Of a DNA stretch of 24,446 nucleotides, positions 11,932 to 17,822 are shown piece by piece; position 1 is the first letter of the stretch; every line of letters begins with the position of its first letter. The DNA comes from a virus: IMG/VR virus record IMGVR_UViG_3300031521_000344, positions 1-24,446 of that record, one strand, 5' to 3'. Made by a program: the position numbers and the translations under genes. The notes under the pieces are model-generated. The model did no database searches. It was given only the letters and a program-made list of their open reading frames with translations, and was not told where the DNA came from.

Positions 11932-12258
11932 TTAGAACCTCAAATATGCTAAATTAGTAAACGTTGACCACGCGCTGTAACTCTGACCTTTCCACACATT
12001 GTATGCACATCGTACATTTGTTTCGATGTCGTGTGTGTCGCAAGCTTCTCTTCCAGGTAGTATTCTGACCTGAAACGCACCCACTGAATAGCCATATGTG
12101 CGCCCATTCTCTTGGTACGTCAGTGTCGTATCTCCCGTTGCGTCAGGGTTGCAATTAGTCTCTGCGTAGGCTAGGCGCATCATTAGAGACACATCCCAGT
12201 CATACTTCGAGACTTCTTGCTTGACCCTCTCGCACCCACTCAGGGTAACAGCCGCCAC
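11932..12258 (-). CDS. Lysozyme/SLT-like cell-wall hydrolase domain
   Basis: The 108-residue frame has a lysozyme-fold transglycosylase signature: catalytic-type E33 in LAYAETNCNPDATGD, GYSVGAFQV (57-64) and NVRCAYNVWKGQSYSAWSTF near the end. It would cleave peptidoglycan glycan strands. The only standard start is GTG 12258 with no SD; TLSGC just after it looks like a lipobox. The frame is open upstream to about 12330 without a start codon, and lies -1 to the 55-aa membrane gene, so a frameshift fusion (about 174 residues, membrane-anchored) is an alternative. Cys at 36, 73 and 84 may form disulphides. Confidence 0.75.
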   Translation of the reverse strand: MAAVTLSGCERVKQEVSKYDWDVSLMMRLAYAETNCNPDATGDTTLTYQENGRTYGYSVGAFQVRILPGREACDTHDIETNVRCAYNVWKGQSYSAWSTFTNLAYLRF

Positions 12259-12287
12259 AGGCTTAGCTGCTATCTGTGTTACCCCTG

Positions 12288-12455
12288 TTATTTTAACGGT
12301 GCTTTGCTTTGAACGCTCACACGGACTGCGTTGTCAATGACTGCTTGATTGTGCGCCTGGTACTTCATCCCGCACACAAAAGCTACTACCATAGTTACCA
12401 GCACAGCAATAACAACTGTCTTTATAGTTTCGATTGTTTGTTTACTTAGTTTCAT
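12288..12455 (-). CDS. Small single-TM protein, 55 aa
   Basis: The N-terminus is basic (MKLSKQTIETIK), followed by one strong membrane helix (TVVIAVLVTMVVAFVCGM) and a polar tail. Size and place before a cell-wall hydrolase suit a holin- or spanin-like lysis role, or the membrane anchor of the hydrolase by frameshifting. It ends at TTA-AAA-TAA, where slippage on four A would lead into the hydrolase frame. ATGA-coupled to the upstream zinc-ribbon gene. Confidence 0.7.
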   Translation of the reverse strand: MKLSKQTIETIKTVVIAVLVTMVVAFVCGMKYQAHNQAVIDNAVRVSVQSKAPLK

Positions 12456-12622
12456 AGTTTCTTCTCGCCTTCTTCGTGTAATTCGCTTTGATTGTCACAA
12501 TATAATGATTTGCCATCTGGGGCAACCCATAATTTTGCGCCACAATCATCACAAGTATTTTTATTATTATTTCTTTGGTATTCCGTCCAGCCATTCGTTA
12601 ATCTTTTGGCTACTAATTTCAT
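12452..12622 (-). CDS. Zinc-ribbon-like microprotein, 56 aa
   Basis: AAAGGA precedes ATG 12622. The product has CDDCGAKLWV (24-33) and C42 in YCDNQ, a minimal zinc-binding arrangement, with an acidic/His tail. ATGA-coupled to the 55-aa membrane protein. The same microprotein style recurs across the leftward arm. Confidence 0.65.
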   Translation of the reverse strand: MKLVAKRLTNGWTEYQRNNNKNTCDDCGAKLWVAPDGKSLYCDNQSELHEEGEKKL

Positions 12623-12680
12623 CGCATATCCTTTCTAGGCTTTGCGCCCATTTATTTATATTGTCAGTCACTTATTCATT

Positions 12681-12793
12681 GTTGTGGGCGCGGTGATGGT
12701 AGCAAACTAGTATTTACGGCTGCTATTGTTCATTTCTGTGATAGCCATTTAATATGTCGGTTAAACCTTTACTACCATCACGCCACCCACAAC
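12681..12793. repeat. Long imperfect inverted repeat (22-base arms)
   Basis: The arms at 12681-12702 and 12772-12793 pair over 10 (GTGATGGTAG) and 8 bases (GTTGTGGG), with a four-base mismatch block between them. The 69-base interior holds a further GGCT.../ATAGCC pairing. There is no T run, and the flanking 12623-12795 segment has no gene that I can support. It could be a structured RNA or a DNA cruciform between two genes of the operon. Confidence 0.75.
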
Positions 12794-12795
12794 GG

Positions 12796-13005
12796 CTATC
12801 CCCTTACTAACCGTATATCTTTTCTATCTAACATCACGGTTATATTGTACCTGTCACTACAAATAGCCGTGCATAATTTCAGCACTTCGCCGTTGAGTTC
12901 TTGCTCTCTGTACTCTGTTAATTCAAGTACAGTTCGTGTTTGCTCTGGCATCCATGCCTCGATTACGTCACCTGTCTTTAAGTCGCGCCCATAAATGTAT
13001 TGCAT
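12796..13005 (-). CDS. Small beta-rich protein, 69 aa
   Basis: AAAGGAT precedes ATG 13005. The product (YIYGRDLKTGDVIEAWMPEQ...) looks like a beta-barrel-type small domain. No family recognised. The segment 13006-13099 upstream has only short hairpins (AACCC/GGGTT and ATCTGG/CCAGAT). Confidence 0.7.
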   Translation of the reverse strand: MQYIYGRDLKTGDVIEAWMPEQTRTVLELTEYREQELNGEVLKLCTAICSDRYNITVMLDRKDIRLVRG

Positions 13006-13099
13006 AGTTTATCCTTTCGTTAATTTCCGCACACCTATAAACCCACTCGCAACGGGTTCAAGGCATCTGGGCTTACATGTCCGTAGACAATGCCAGATA

Positions 13100-13312
13100 T
13101 TAGGCTGCTAGCTCCCTCTTTGCTACGAGGTATATAGACCCGTAGGCGTTATCTGTTGCGCGTTCTTGTGCGTTGAGCAGCCCGTTCGCGTCTAGTATTG
13201 CGTCGTGCTTGTCTCGCCACACATTTTGACAGTAGGTAGTGCAGCGTAAACTCTCGTTTACAATGTAGCCCTGCCATCCCTTTTCAGTTCTTCGATATTG
13301 TGCTGTCATCAT
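13100..13312 (-). CDS. Hypothetical protein, 70 aa
   Basis: I take ATG 13312 as the start: it overlaps the upstream TAA (TAATG) and follows AGGAGTTTTA; a longer frame to 13339 would be inside the upstream gene. The product has two Cys (RCTTYCQNVWRDKH) and looks alpha/beta. No family recognised. Confidence 0.7.
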   Translation of the reverse strand: MMTAQYRRTEKGWQGYIVNESLRCTTYCQNVWRDKHDAILDANGLLNAQERATDNAYGSIYLVAKRELAA

Positions 13313-13599
13313 TAAAACTCCTGTGAGACTATGCCCCACGCCTTAACTTGTGCTAGTAACGGTGAAAACTCTGGCATGTCTTCGGTGATACGGACTTTTC
13401 GAGTGTCGAAGTAGTCTGTTGTTATGTCTGTGTCATCTTCAAAGGTGTCAAAAACTTTTGTAAAGTCTTCCTCATAGCCTTTTTCATAGAGTGTAATACA
13501 CTTCTTATTATTTGAGCGCATAATGTGTGGCGAGTAGTGAACTCGTGCTTTATATGTGCCATCGGTCACAAAATACTTGTTGAATTGTAATGTTTTCAT
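13312..13599 (-). CDS. Hypothetical protein, 95 aa
   Basis: The product starts MKTLQFNKYFVTDGTYKARV and has a beta-rich first half, an acidic middle (FDTFEDDTDITTDYFDTRKV) and a helical end. Near the start of the leftward operon. No family recognised. The strongly acidic stretch could mimic DNA, but I have no further support for that. Confidence 0.7.
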   Translation of the reverse strand: MKTLQFNKYFVTDGTYKARVHYSPHIMRSNNKKCITLYEKGYEEDFTKVFDTFEDDTDITTDYFDTRKVRITEDMPEFSPLLAQVKAWGIVSQEF

Positions 13600-13685
13600 A
13601 GCTTTATTGCCTTTCCTATGTTATTACTAATTTGCTCACCTGTAACGATGGGATGTGTGCGCTTGCCGATGCGCTGCTCATTCAA
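13596..13685 (-). CDS. Possible first ORF of leftward unit, 29 aa
   Basis: A TTG-started frame that ends ATGA-coupled to the 95-aa gene and reads EQRIGKRTHPIVTGEQISNN in its middle. No SD is seen and it overlaps one arm of a long inverted repeat (13653-13662). Kept because the coupling pattern is the rule in this operon; it may be a leader peptide or not translated. Confidence 0.3.
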   Translation of the reverse strand: MNEQRIGKRTHPIVTGEQISNNIGKAIKL

Positions 13686-13758
13686 TATTTTGAACCTGTC
13701 ATAGAGGCTGCGGGGTTGTCTAGTCCGCTATTGTGTCATACGTTATGGGCGCACACAT
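13653..13758. repeat. Long inverted repeat ATGTGTGCGC/GCGCACACAT
   Basis: Perfect ten-base arms at 13653-13662 and 13749-13758 with an 86-base interior. No T run follows. The arms contain the over-represented GTGTGCG word in opposite orientations. Confidence 0.75.
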
Positions 13759-13882
13759 TCTTAATCGTTTTATATCACATAAGTGATACTTATCTGCGCC
13801 AAGCCCTGCCACCCTAAGGACATTCACTGCTTAACTTGCACCCACTACTTGAGCGGGCTAGTCCAGCGTTGACAGGACACGG

Positions 13883-13981
13883 CGCACATAATAGGGGGCA
13901 AAATATCTTATACACCGCATATCCCGCCCGAAGGCTTCTTGTGTCGCATTCGCATATTTTGCCACCCATCTAGTGTGTGCG
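13883..13981. repeat. Nested inverted repeat GGCAAAATAT/ATATTTTGCC
   Basis: The inner perfect ten-base arms (13897-13906, 13954-13963) extend through GGG/CCC with a one-base bulge, and the outer CGCACA (13883-13888) can pair with TGTGCG (13976-13981). No coding potential was seen. Confidence 0.7.
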
Positions 13982-14055
13982 GGCATTCTCGTGGTCTCTA
14001 TTTCTAGATGTAGCCCGTATTTTCAGCAACTGCCAACACCGTTGCTACCCGCACA
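13976..14055. repeat. Inverted repeat TGTGCGGG/CCCGCACA with inner hairpins
   Basis: Arms at 13976-13983 and 14048-14055 enclose GGGC/GCCC and AGCAAC/GTTGCT pairings, giving a possible three-way junction. The left arm is shared with the outer stem of the preceding repeat, so the two folds are mutually exclusive. Confidence 0.6.
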
Positions 14056-14115
14056 AATCGACTAATTGTTAAGTTACTGGCATAGGTGCTCGCGCACACA
14101 TCTTCGGAGGCAATG

Positions 14116-14186
14116 ACTAAGGACTAGTAGAGTGTAGCCGTTGAGGGTTCAAACTTGACCGTCTGTCGCTTTCGTTCGTCCTTAGT
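14116..14186. repeat. Inverted repeat ACTAAGGAC/GTCCTTAGT
   Basis: Perfect nine-base arms (14116-14124, 14178-14186) with a 53-base interior. The interior contains GGGTTCAAAC, which looks like a tRNA T-arm but has no fitting stem, so no tRNA is called. Confidence 0.6.
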
Positions 14187-14230
14187 TGTAAATGTTCGTG
14201 GTTGGGGCTTTCGCCTTGTTCACTGCATAC

Positions 14231-14260
14231 ATCTTACCACGCACACGGTTACTATGTCAA
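14231..14260 (-). promoter_or_regulatory. Leftward promoter TTGACA-18-TAAGAT with CGTGTGCG in spacer
   Basis: TTGACA (14260-14255), an 18-base spacer with ACCGTGTGCG and TAAGAT (14236-14231) on the minus strand. It is a good candidate for the start of the leftward 13.7-10.8 kb unit, with a long structured leader of about 550 bases before the first gene. Confidence 0.6.
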
Positions 14261-14316
14261 TACCTCACACAAAGATAATTGCACTTTTCTCAGCTAACTC
14301 TCAGTTAAGCACATAC

Positions 14317-14868
14317 TAACAGGGGTCAGCGCACACATTTACTCTCAATCCTGATACTCCGCACACATACCCCTATTACTAAGAACAAGCTACAAGCCAG
14401 TTAAAAGCCTGTAACTATCCCGCACACAGCAGTAGTCCTAGAACACCACAAAGCCTCACAACTACACCCACAGCCCGCACACACTACCCTTACTTGCATG
14501 CAGCTAACCCCCTGTACCAGCCCAATCCCGCGCACATACCATAACTTATTACCTAATAAGACAGTACTAATAGAACAAAGACTATATGTGTACTTGAGCA
14601 CCCTAATTCAGTGTCAGTCCTCCTACCCTAACCTAACAGATACGACGCACAATACACATTGTACGACATAACAGGGGTCAGACAGCACATATACTATATA
14701 TCTATCCATCTATCTCTAACTAAAGCCCACTCAATCACTTGAGAACACCAGGTATAACAGAGGTGATTAGCCACACATTCCTTAGGGGTACGGGGGAGCT
14801 TTATAGGAGAGGTACTAGTATATAAGGGTGTTTCACTCTATAGTGCACCAAAAAATAACAGAGGTGGT
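14317..14868 (+). repeat. TAACAGRGGT motif, four copies
   Basis: TAACAGGGGTCAG at 14317-14329 and 14669-14681; TAACAGAGGTGAT at 14755-14767; TAACAGAGGTGGT at 14856-14868. Related copies lie at 9849-9861 and, on the minus strand, at 12278-12290. The remainder of 14539-14840 shows no gene. Confidence 0.6.
14330..14538 (+). repeat. Iteron-like array of CGCACACA
   Basis: Same-orientation copies start at 14330, 14360, 14421, 14476 and (as CGCACATA) 14531, i.e. spacings of 30, 61, 55 and 55. More isolated copies lie at 14093 and 14240. No coding potential was convincing here. Such arrays can be replication-initiator or regulator sites. Confidence 0.6.
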
Positions 14869-14917
14869 CTACAAGTTCACTCCTAACCGCACCAAAAATA
14901 TACGCCTATGGTCTACA
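14845..14917 (+). repeat. 44-bp-spaced direct repeat upstream of the rightward promoter
   Basis: GCACCAAAAAATA...GGTCTACA (14845-14873) recurs as GCACCAAAAATATA...GGTCTACA (14889-14917), with 44 bases between equivalent points (about four helical turns). The second copy ends five bases before the -35 at 14922, the position of an operator or activator site. Confidence 0.7.
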
Positions 14918-14921
14918 GGTA

Positions 14922-14951
14922 TTGACTATTAATACTGTTAGTATATATACT
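14922..14951 (+). promoter_or_regulatory. Rightward (packaging/virion) promoter
   Basis: TTGACT (14922-14927) and TATACT (14946-14951, 18-base spacer) or TATATA (14944-14949, 16-base spacer). The expected start coincides with the ATG at 14958. It is the only promoter I see before the TerS/TerL genes. Confidence 0.7.
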
Positions 14952-14957
14952 ATTAGC

Positions 14958-15329
14958 ATGTTAGTATCAGTATACATACGAAAAGAAGATGAAGACCTAT
15001 GGAGAGAACTCCCCAAGAAGTCAGAAGCTATCCACGCCCTCCTACACGGGCAGAAGATAGCCGAAGTGTTCATAGATGAAGTAGTCAACGAACCTATCAA
15101 GCTCAACCCACTTGCTACCTTTGACCCAAAGAAGAAGGCCGCGTTTGATGACCTAAAGGATTTGATTAGTAGTGGCGGAGTTCCTGCGTCCGTGATTGAG
15201 CCAGAGGGTACTATGCCTACTTGTTGCTCTAATAAGAAGAAGCTCTGCAAACACTGGGTTTGGGATGGGAACGCTGGCGGCCACACAAACTCATTATCTA
15301 GTGAGTTCCTTGAAGCTCCTGCATGGTAA
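14958..15329 (+). CDS. RHH-like putative DNA-binding regulator, 123 aa, leaderless
   Basis: The start ATG 14958 lies about seven bases after the -10, so the transcript would begin at or next to the start codon. The first 30 residues (MLVSVYIRKEDEDLWRELPK then SEAIHALLHG) fit a ribbon-helix-helix pattern: a short strand, a turn, then two helices. The rest is charged, with CCSNKKKLCKHW near residues 89-100 that could bind a metal. RHH proteins bind DNA repeats as dimers, and the gene abuts a direct-repeat operator candidate. The fold is inferred from a short stretch, so certainty is moderate; another small-protein fold is possible. Confidence 0.65.
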   Translation: MLVSVYIRKEDEDLWRELPKKSEAIHALLHGQKIAEVFIDEVVNEPIKLNPLATFDPKKKAAFDDLKDLISSGGVPASVIEPEGTMPTCCSNKKKLCKHWVWDGNAGGHTNSLSSEFLEAPAW

Positions 15330-15346
15330 AATAAAAAAAGGATTAT

Positions 15347-15658
15347 ATGAACCAACAACAAATAGACCACGAAACCCAAATATTAGAATCCTTTGTGCGC
15401 GACCATGAGGCTAAGTACGAAAAAGGTGCGATTGAACACGGCGGCGGGCTGTGGGACGTTCCTGCCGATAAACTCTTAGACATGGGTATAGAGGAAGTCC
15501 TCGACCAAGCAAGTTATCTCTACACCCTCAAACCCAAGGTCAAAGCTCTCATAAAGTTCCACGCTAGAGTTCAACAGGCTCTCATGGACTGCACACAAGA
15601 AGATGTCCACTCCTCGCTCTACATACCAATACTTGATGCGCTTGAGGAGCTGAAGTGA
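15347..15658 (+). CDS. MazG-like (all-alpha NTP pyrophosphohydrolase-like) protein, 103 aa
   Basis: The middle reads KYEKGAIEHGGGLWDVPADK then LLDMGIEEVLDQASYLYTLK, reminiscent of small phage proteins with EExxDQxxY helices related to MazG/dUTPase-type all-alpha pyrophosphohydrolases that hydrolyse nucleoside triphosphates. Catalytic-type acids E69, E70 and D73 lie on one helix. The complete four-acid set is not clear, so it may be a degenerate member. AAGGA precedes the ATG at 15347. It is followed by a GTGA-coupled tiny ORF. Confidence 0.55.
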   Translation: MNQQQIDHETQILESFVRDHEAKYEKGAIEHGGGLWDVPADKLLDMGIEEVLDQASYLYTLKPKVKALIKFHARVQQALMDCTQEDVHSSLYIPILDALEELK

Positions 15659-15729
15659 ACAAGCTCAGATTATTCCTCCTCGACATTATCTCAATTGGTT
15701 ACGCACTCACACACAAAGGCAAACAATGA
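15655..15729 (+). CDS. Tiny ORF, 24 aa
   Basis: A GTG start overlaps the previous stop (GTGA) with a strong AGGAG upstream, and the stop overlaps the TerS-like ATG. The peptide has a hydrophobic centre (LRLFLLDIISIGYAL) that may sit in the membrane. It is likely translated; it may serve mainly to couple the flanking genes. Confidence 0.55.
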   Translation: MNKLRLFLLDIISIGYALTHKGKQ

Positions 15730-16199
15730 TAAACACGAAAGACCTAACCTACGCCAAGTATTGTTCTATCTGTAAGTATATGAAGCGGAACAAGAACTTT
15801 ACTGAGCGGCTGTTCTCTTCTAAATATTTTGATAAGACCTCTGACGAATCGCTCCCACAGGTTATCAGGGACTTCCAAGCACCCCTGAACGTCCAGTCCG
15901 TCTATGTCTGCCTCAAAAGACACCACCTCCAGTACACGACAGACCTAAAAAAATTTGAGAACACTATTCAATTAATCGACCCACAAGCAGGGGAGACTGA
16001 ACATGAGTTAGGATTAGATGAGTTTATCAAACGTGGGCGGGAGAAAGTCAATACTGGGGAAATAGCCATCAACGCCACCTCATACCTCGCAGCAATTAGA
16101 ATTAAAGCAGACATTGAAAAGTCCTCTAAGGATAGAAAACTAGACATGTTAAAACAAATGTTCCAAGGAGCCGCACCTGATGACACCCGAACAGAATGA
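15726..16199 (+). CDS. Putative terminase small subunit, 157 aa
   Basis: Directly precedes TerL and overlaps it by 20 bases, the usual place for TerS, which recognises phage DNA and regulates the motor. The product has a CSICKYM pair and VYVCLKRHH in the N-terminal half (possible zinc finger or helix-turn-helix), and a long C-terminal helix pair (TSYLAAIRIKADIEKSSKDR). No sequence motif is decisive, so the call rests on context and size. Confidence 0.65.
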   Translation: MINTKDLTYAKYCSICKYMKRNKNFTERLFSSKYFDKTSDESLPQVIRDFQAPLNVQSVYVCLKRHHLQYTTDLKKFENTIQLIDPQAGETEHELGLDEFIKRGREKVNTGEIAINATSYLAAIRIKADIEKSSKDRKLDMLKQMFQGAAPDDTRTE

Positions 16200-17751
16200 G
16201 CGTGGACGGTACAACCCCGTCTACTTTGCTAATGAAGTTCTCGGTATGACCCTACATAGTGGACAAATGAAGTACGTCACTGCCGCTGCTCTAGCGGTTC
16301 CTGAGATACTTGACCTTCTAAAAACTCACTCCCCAAAGGTTGCCGAGCTCCAAGCCCTCTTAGATATGTACTTCCCACAGATGGAACTCTCCGCAATTAG
16401 ACGCTACCTCCTCTCTTGTGCAAACCGATGGGGCAAGAGTGCCGTTATTTCTATCATTCAACTGTGGTATCTCTACTATAAGTTTGGGATTAAAACCAAT
16501 AACCCTGCTGATTGGTTCGACATTGAGTACAGAACAGCCAACATCGCTCCAACAAGCAAACTCACACAACCTGTTTTTAAAGCAATGCGAGCGATTCTGA
16601 CCTCTACCTACCCGATTAGAGATAAGAAAACAGGCATCACGACAGTAAATAAGTGCAAGATTACCGCCTTTTACCTCGATGATAAGACAATCAATAACCC
16701 ACCGTATAAGTTATTCTTCGCAAATAACTCCTACATTGAACATCTTTCTTTAATGGGCAACAAAGGTGACTCTTTGCAGGGACTTCCTTATGGGATTATT
16801 ACCTACGATGAGGCTGCCCGCTCAGACCACCTGCAAGTTGAGATAGATGACTCTATTTTAGGGCGTTTGCTTGACTGGACCGCACCATTACATCTACTCT
16901 CGACCCCATCACAGAGTTCCAGCTCACTCCTTTACTACAAAGACCTCTACGACCAGGGGCTTATCGGTATGAACCAAGCCTACACCCAGACAGGTTCCAT
17001 TTATGAGAACGACTTTATGACTGAGGAGCAGATTGAGCAACAGGTTTCCATGCTTGAAGGCAATCCTCTGAAAGACCAGATGCTTTTTGGAAAGTTTATA
17101 TTTGGCGACACGACTATTTTCCCAGGGCAAGACATCCAAGATGCTCTTTTAGATGAATTAAACGGTGATATTCCCTACCAAAATGGGCATAAGTATGTCA
17201 TAGGCATAGATACTGCGATGGGAAATGATGAAATGGTCTACACCGTCATTGATGTGACGCAAAAACCTTACCTATTAGTCCACCAGTACGCTATGAAGGG
17301 CTCAAGAAAGTCCCCACAACTCCATATGGAAGCCCTTGTAGCGTTGATAGAGTCATATCGGGACGGGAATAACCTCCAAATGATAGTTGAAACATGGAAT
17401 GGCGAGAGTGCAAGGTTCTACCAAGACCTCCCACAGTATATAAAGACCTTCACCCAGACCTATGGAAGCTGGCAACCTGAACGATTGAAGACCGACAACC
17501 AAAACCAGATAGTTAAGAAGACCTCTATGATTAAAAAAGCAGATATTCTCGTGGCTCTCGTGAAGTTACTCGCTTCGAGGGAGATAAAAGTCCCCGCCCA
17601 GAACTACGAACTGGTAAAACAGCTCAATATCTATAAAGAAGATGACAAAAATATCCCCACAGACCGCGTTATAAGCCTCTGTTTGGCATGTTGGCTGGCG
17701 AATGAGACTACCCGAACAGTACAGCCCGCATGGGTCTCCGTTGAGTGGTAG
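16180..17751 (+). CDS. terL: Terminase large subunit (TerL)
   Basis: The ATP-driven packaging motor and nuclease. The ATPase has a Walker A-type loop C80-ANRWGKS (81-87), Walker B GIITYDE (205-211, with D210 and the catalytic glutamate E211) and a coupling motif LLSTPS (239-244). The RNase H-like nuclease domain shows D344 (VIGIDTAMG), E404 (MIVETWN) and D495 (IPTDRVI). At 523 residues it is of normal length and complete. It translocates DNA into the prohead through the portal encoded next and makes the packaging cuts. The ATG (16180) lies inside the end of the TerS-like gene, so translation is coupled. Confidence 0.95.
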   Translation: MTPEQNERGRYNPVYFANEVLGMTLHSGQMKYVTAAALAVPEILDLLKTHSPKVAELQALLDMYFPQMELSAIRRYLLSCANRWGKSAVISIIQLWYLYYKFGIKTNNPADWFDIEYRTANIAPTSKLTQPVFKAMRAILTSTYPIRDKKTGITTVNKCKITAFYLDDKTINNPPYKLFFANNSYIEHLSLMGNKGDSLQGLPYGIITYDEAARSDHLQVEIDDSILGRLLDWTAPLHLLSTPSQSSSSLLYYKDLYDQGLIGMNQAYTQTGSIYENDFMTEEQIEQQVSMLEGNPLKDQMLFGKFIFGDTTIFPGQDIQDALLDELNGDIPYQNGHKYVIGIDTAMGNDEMVYTVIDVTQKPYLLVHQYAMKGSRKSPQLHMEALVALIESYRDGNNLQMIVETWNGESARFYQDLPQYIKTFTQTYGSWQPERLKTDNQNQIVKKTSMIKKADILVALVKLLASREIKVPAQNYELVKQLNIYKEDDKNIPTDRVISLCLACWLANETTRTVQPAWVSVEW

Positions 17752-17758
17752 TATTGTA

Positions 17759-17785
17759 TTGACTTTGTGCAGGTGATACTATAAC
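17759..17785 (+). promoter_or_regulatory. Rightward promoter-like site before portal
   Basis: TTGACT (17759-17764) and TATAAC (17780-17785) with a short 15-base spacer that holds TTTGTGCAGG. It lies in the 71-base gap between TerL and portal and would give a leader of about 32 bases. The portal start has no strong SD. Confidence 0.45.
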
Positions 17786-17822
17786 TTCAGCTAATTAACA
17801 CAGAAAAACTAAAAATACAACT

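Noticed and set aside
14135-14160. tRNA gene (GGGTTCAAAC looks like a T-arm)
   Set aside because: The flanking bases do not form a 5-bp T stem, and no acceptor, D or anticodon stems could be built.
14330-14538. CRISPR array
   Set aside because: The repeated element is only 8-10 bases with irregular spacing, too short for a CRISPR repeat; no cas genes are present.
14401-14601. 66-codon Cys-rich leftward ORF in the hub
   Set aside because: A GTG start with no SD; its Cys, Gly and Val arise from the GTGTGCGG copies themselves.
14906-15379. 157-codon leftward ORF
   Set aside because: It is antisense to the RHH-like gene, has no SD or coupling, and its frame is explained by the coding strand.
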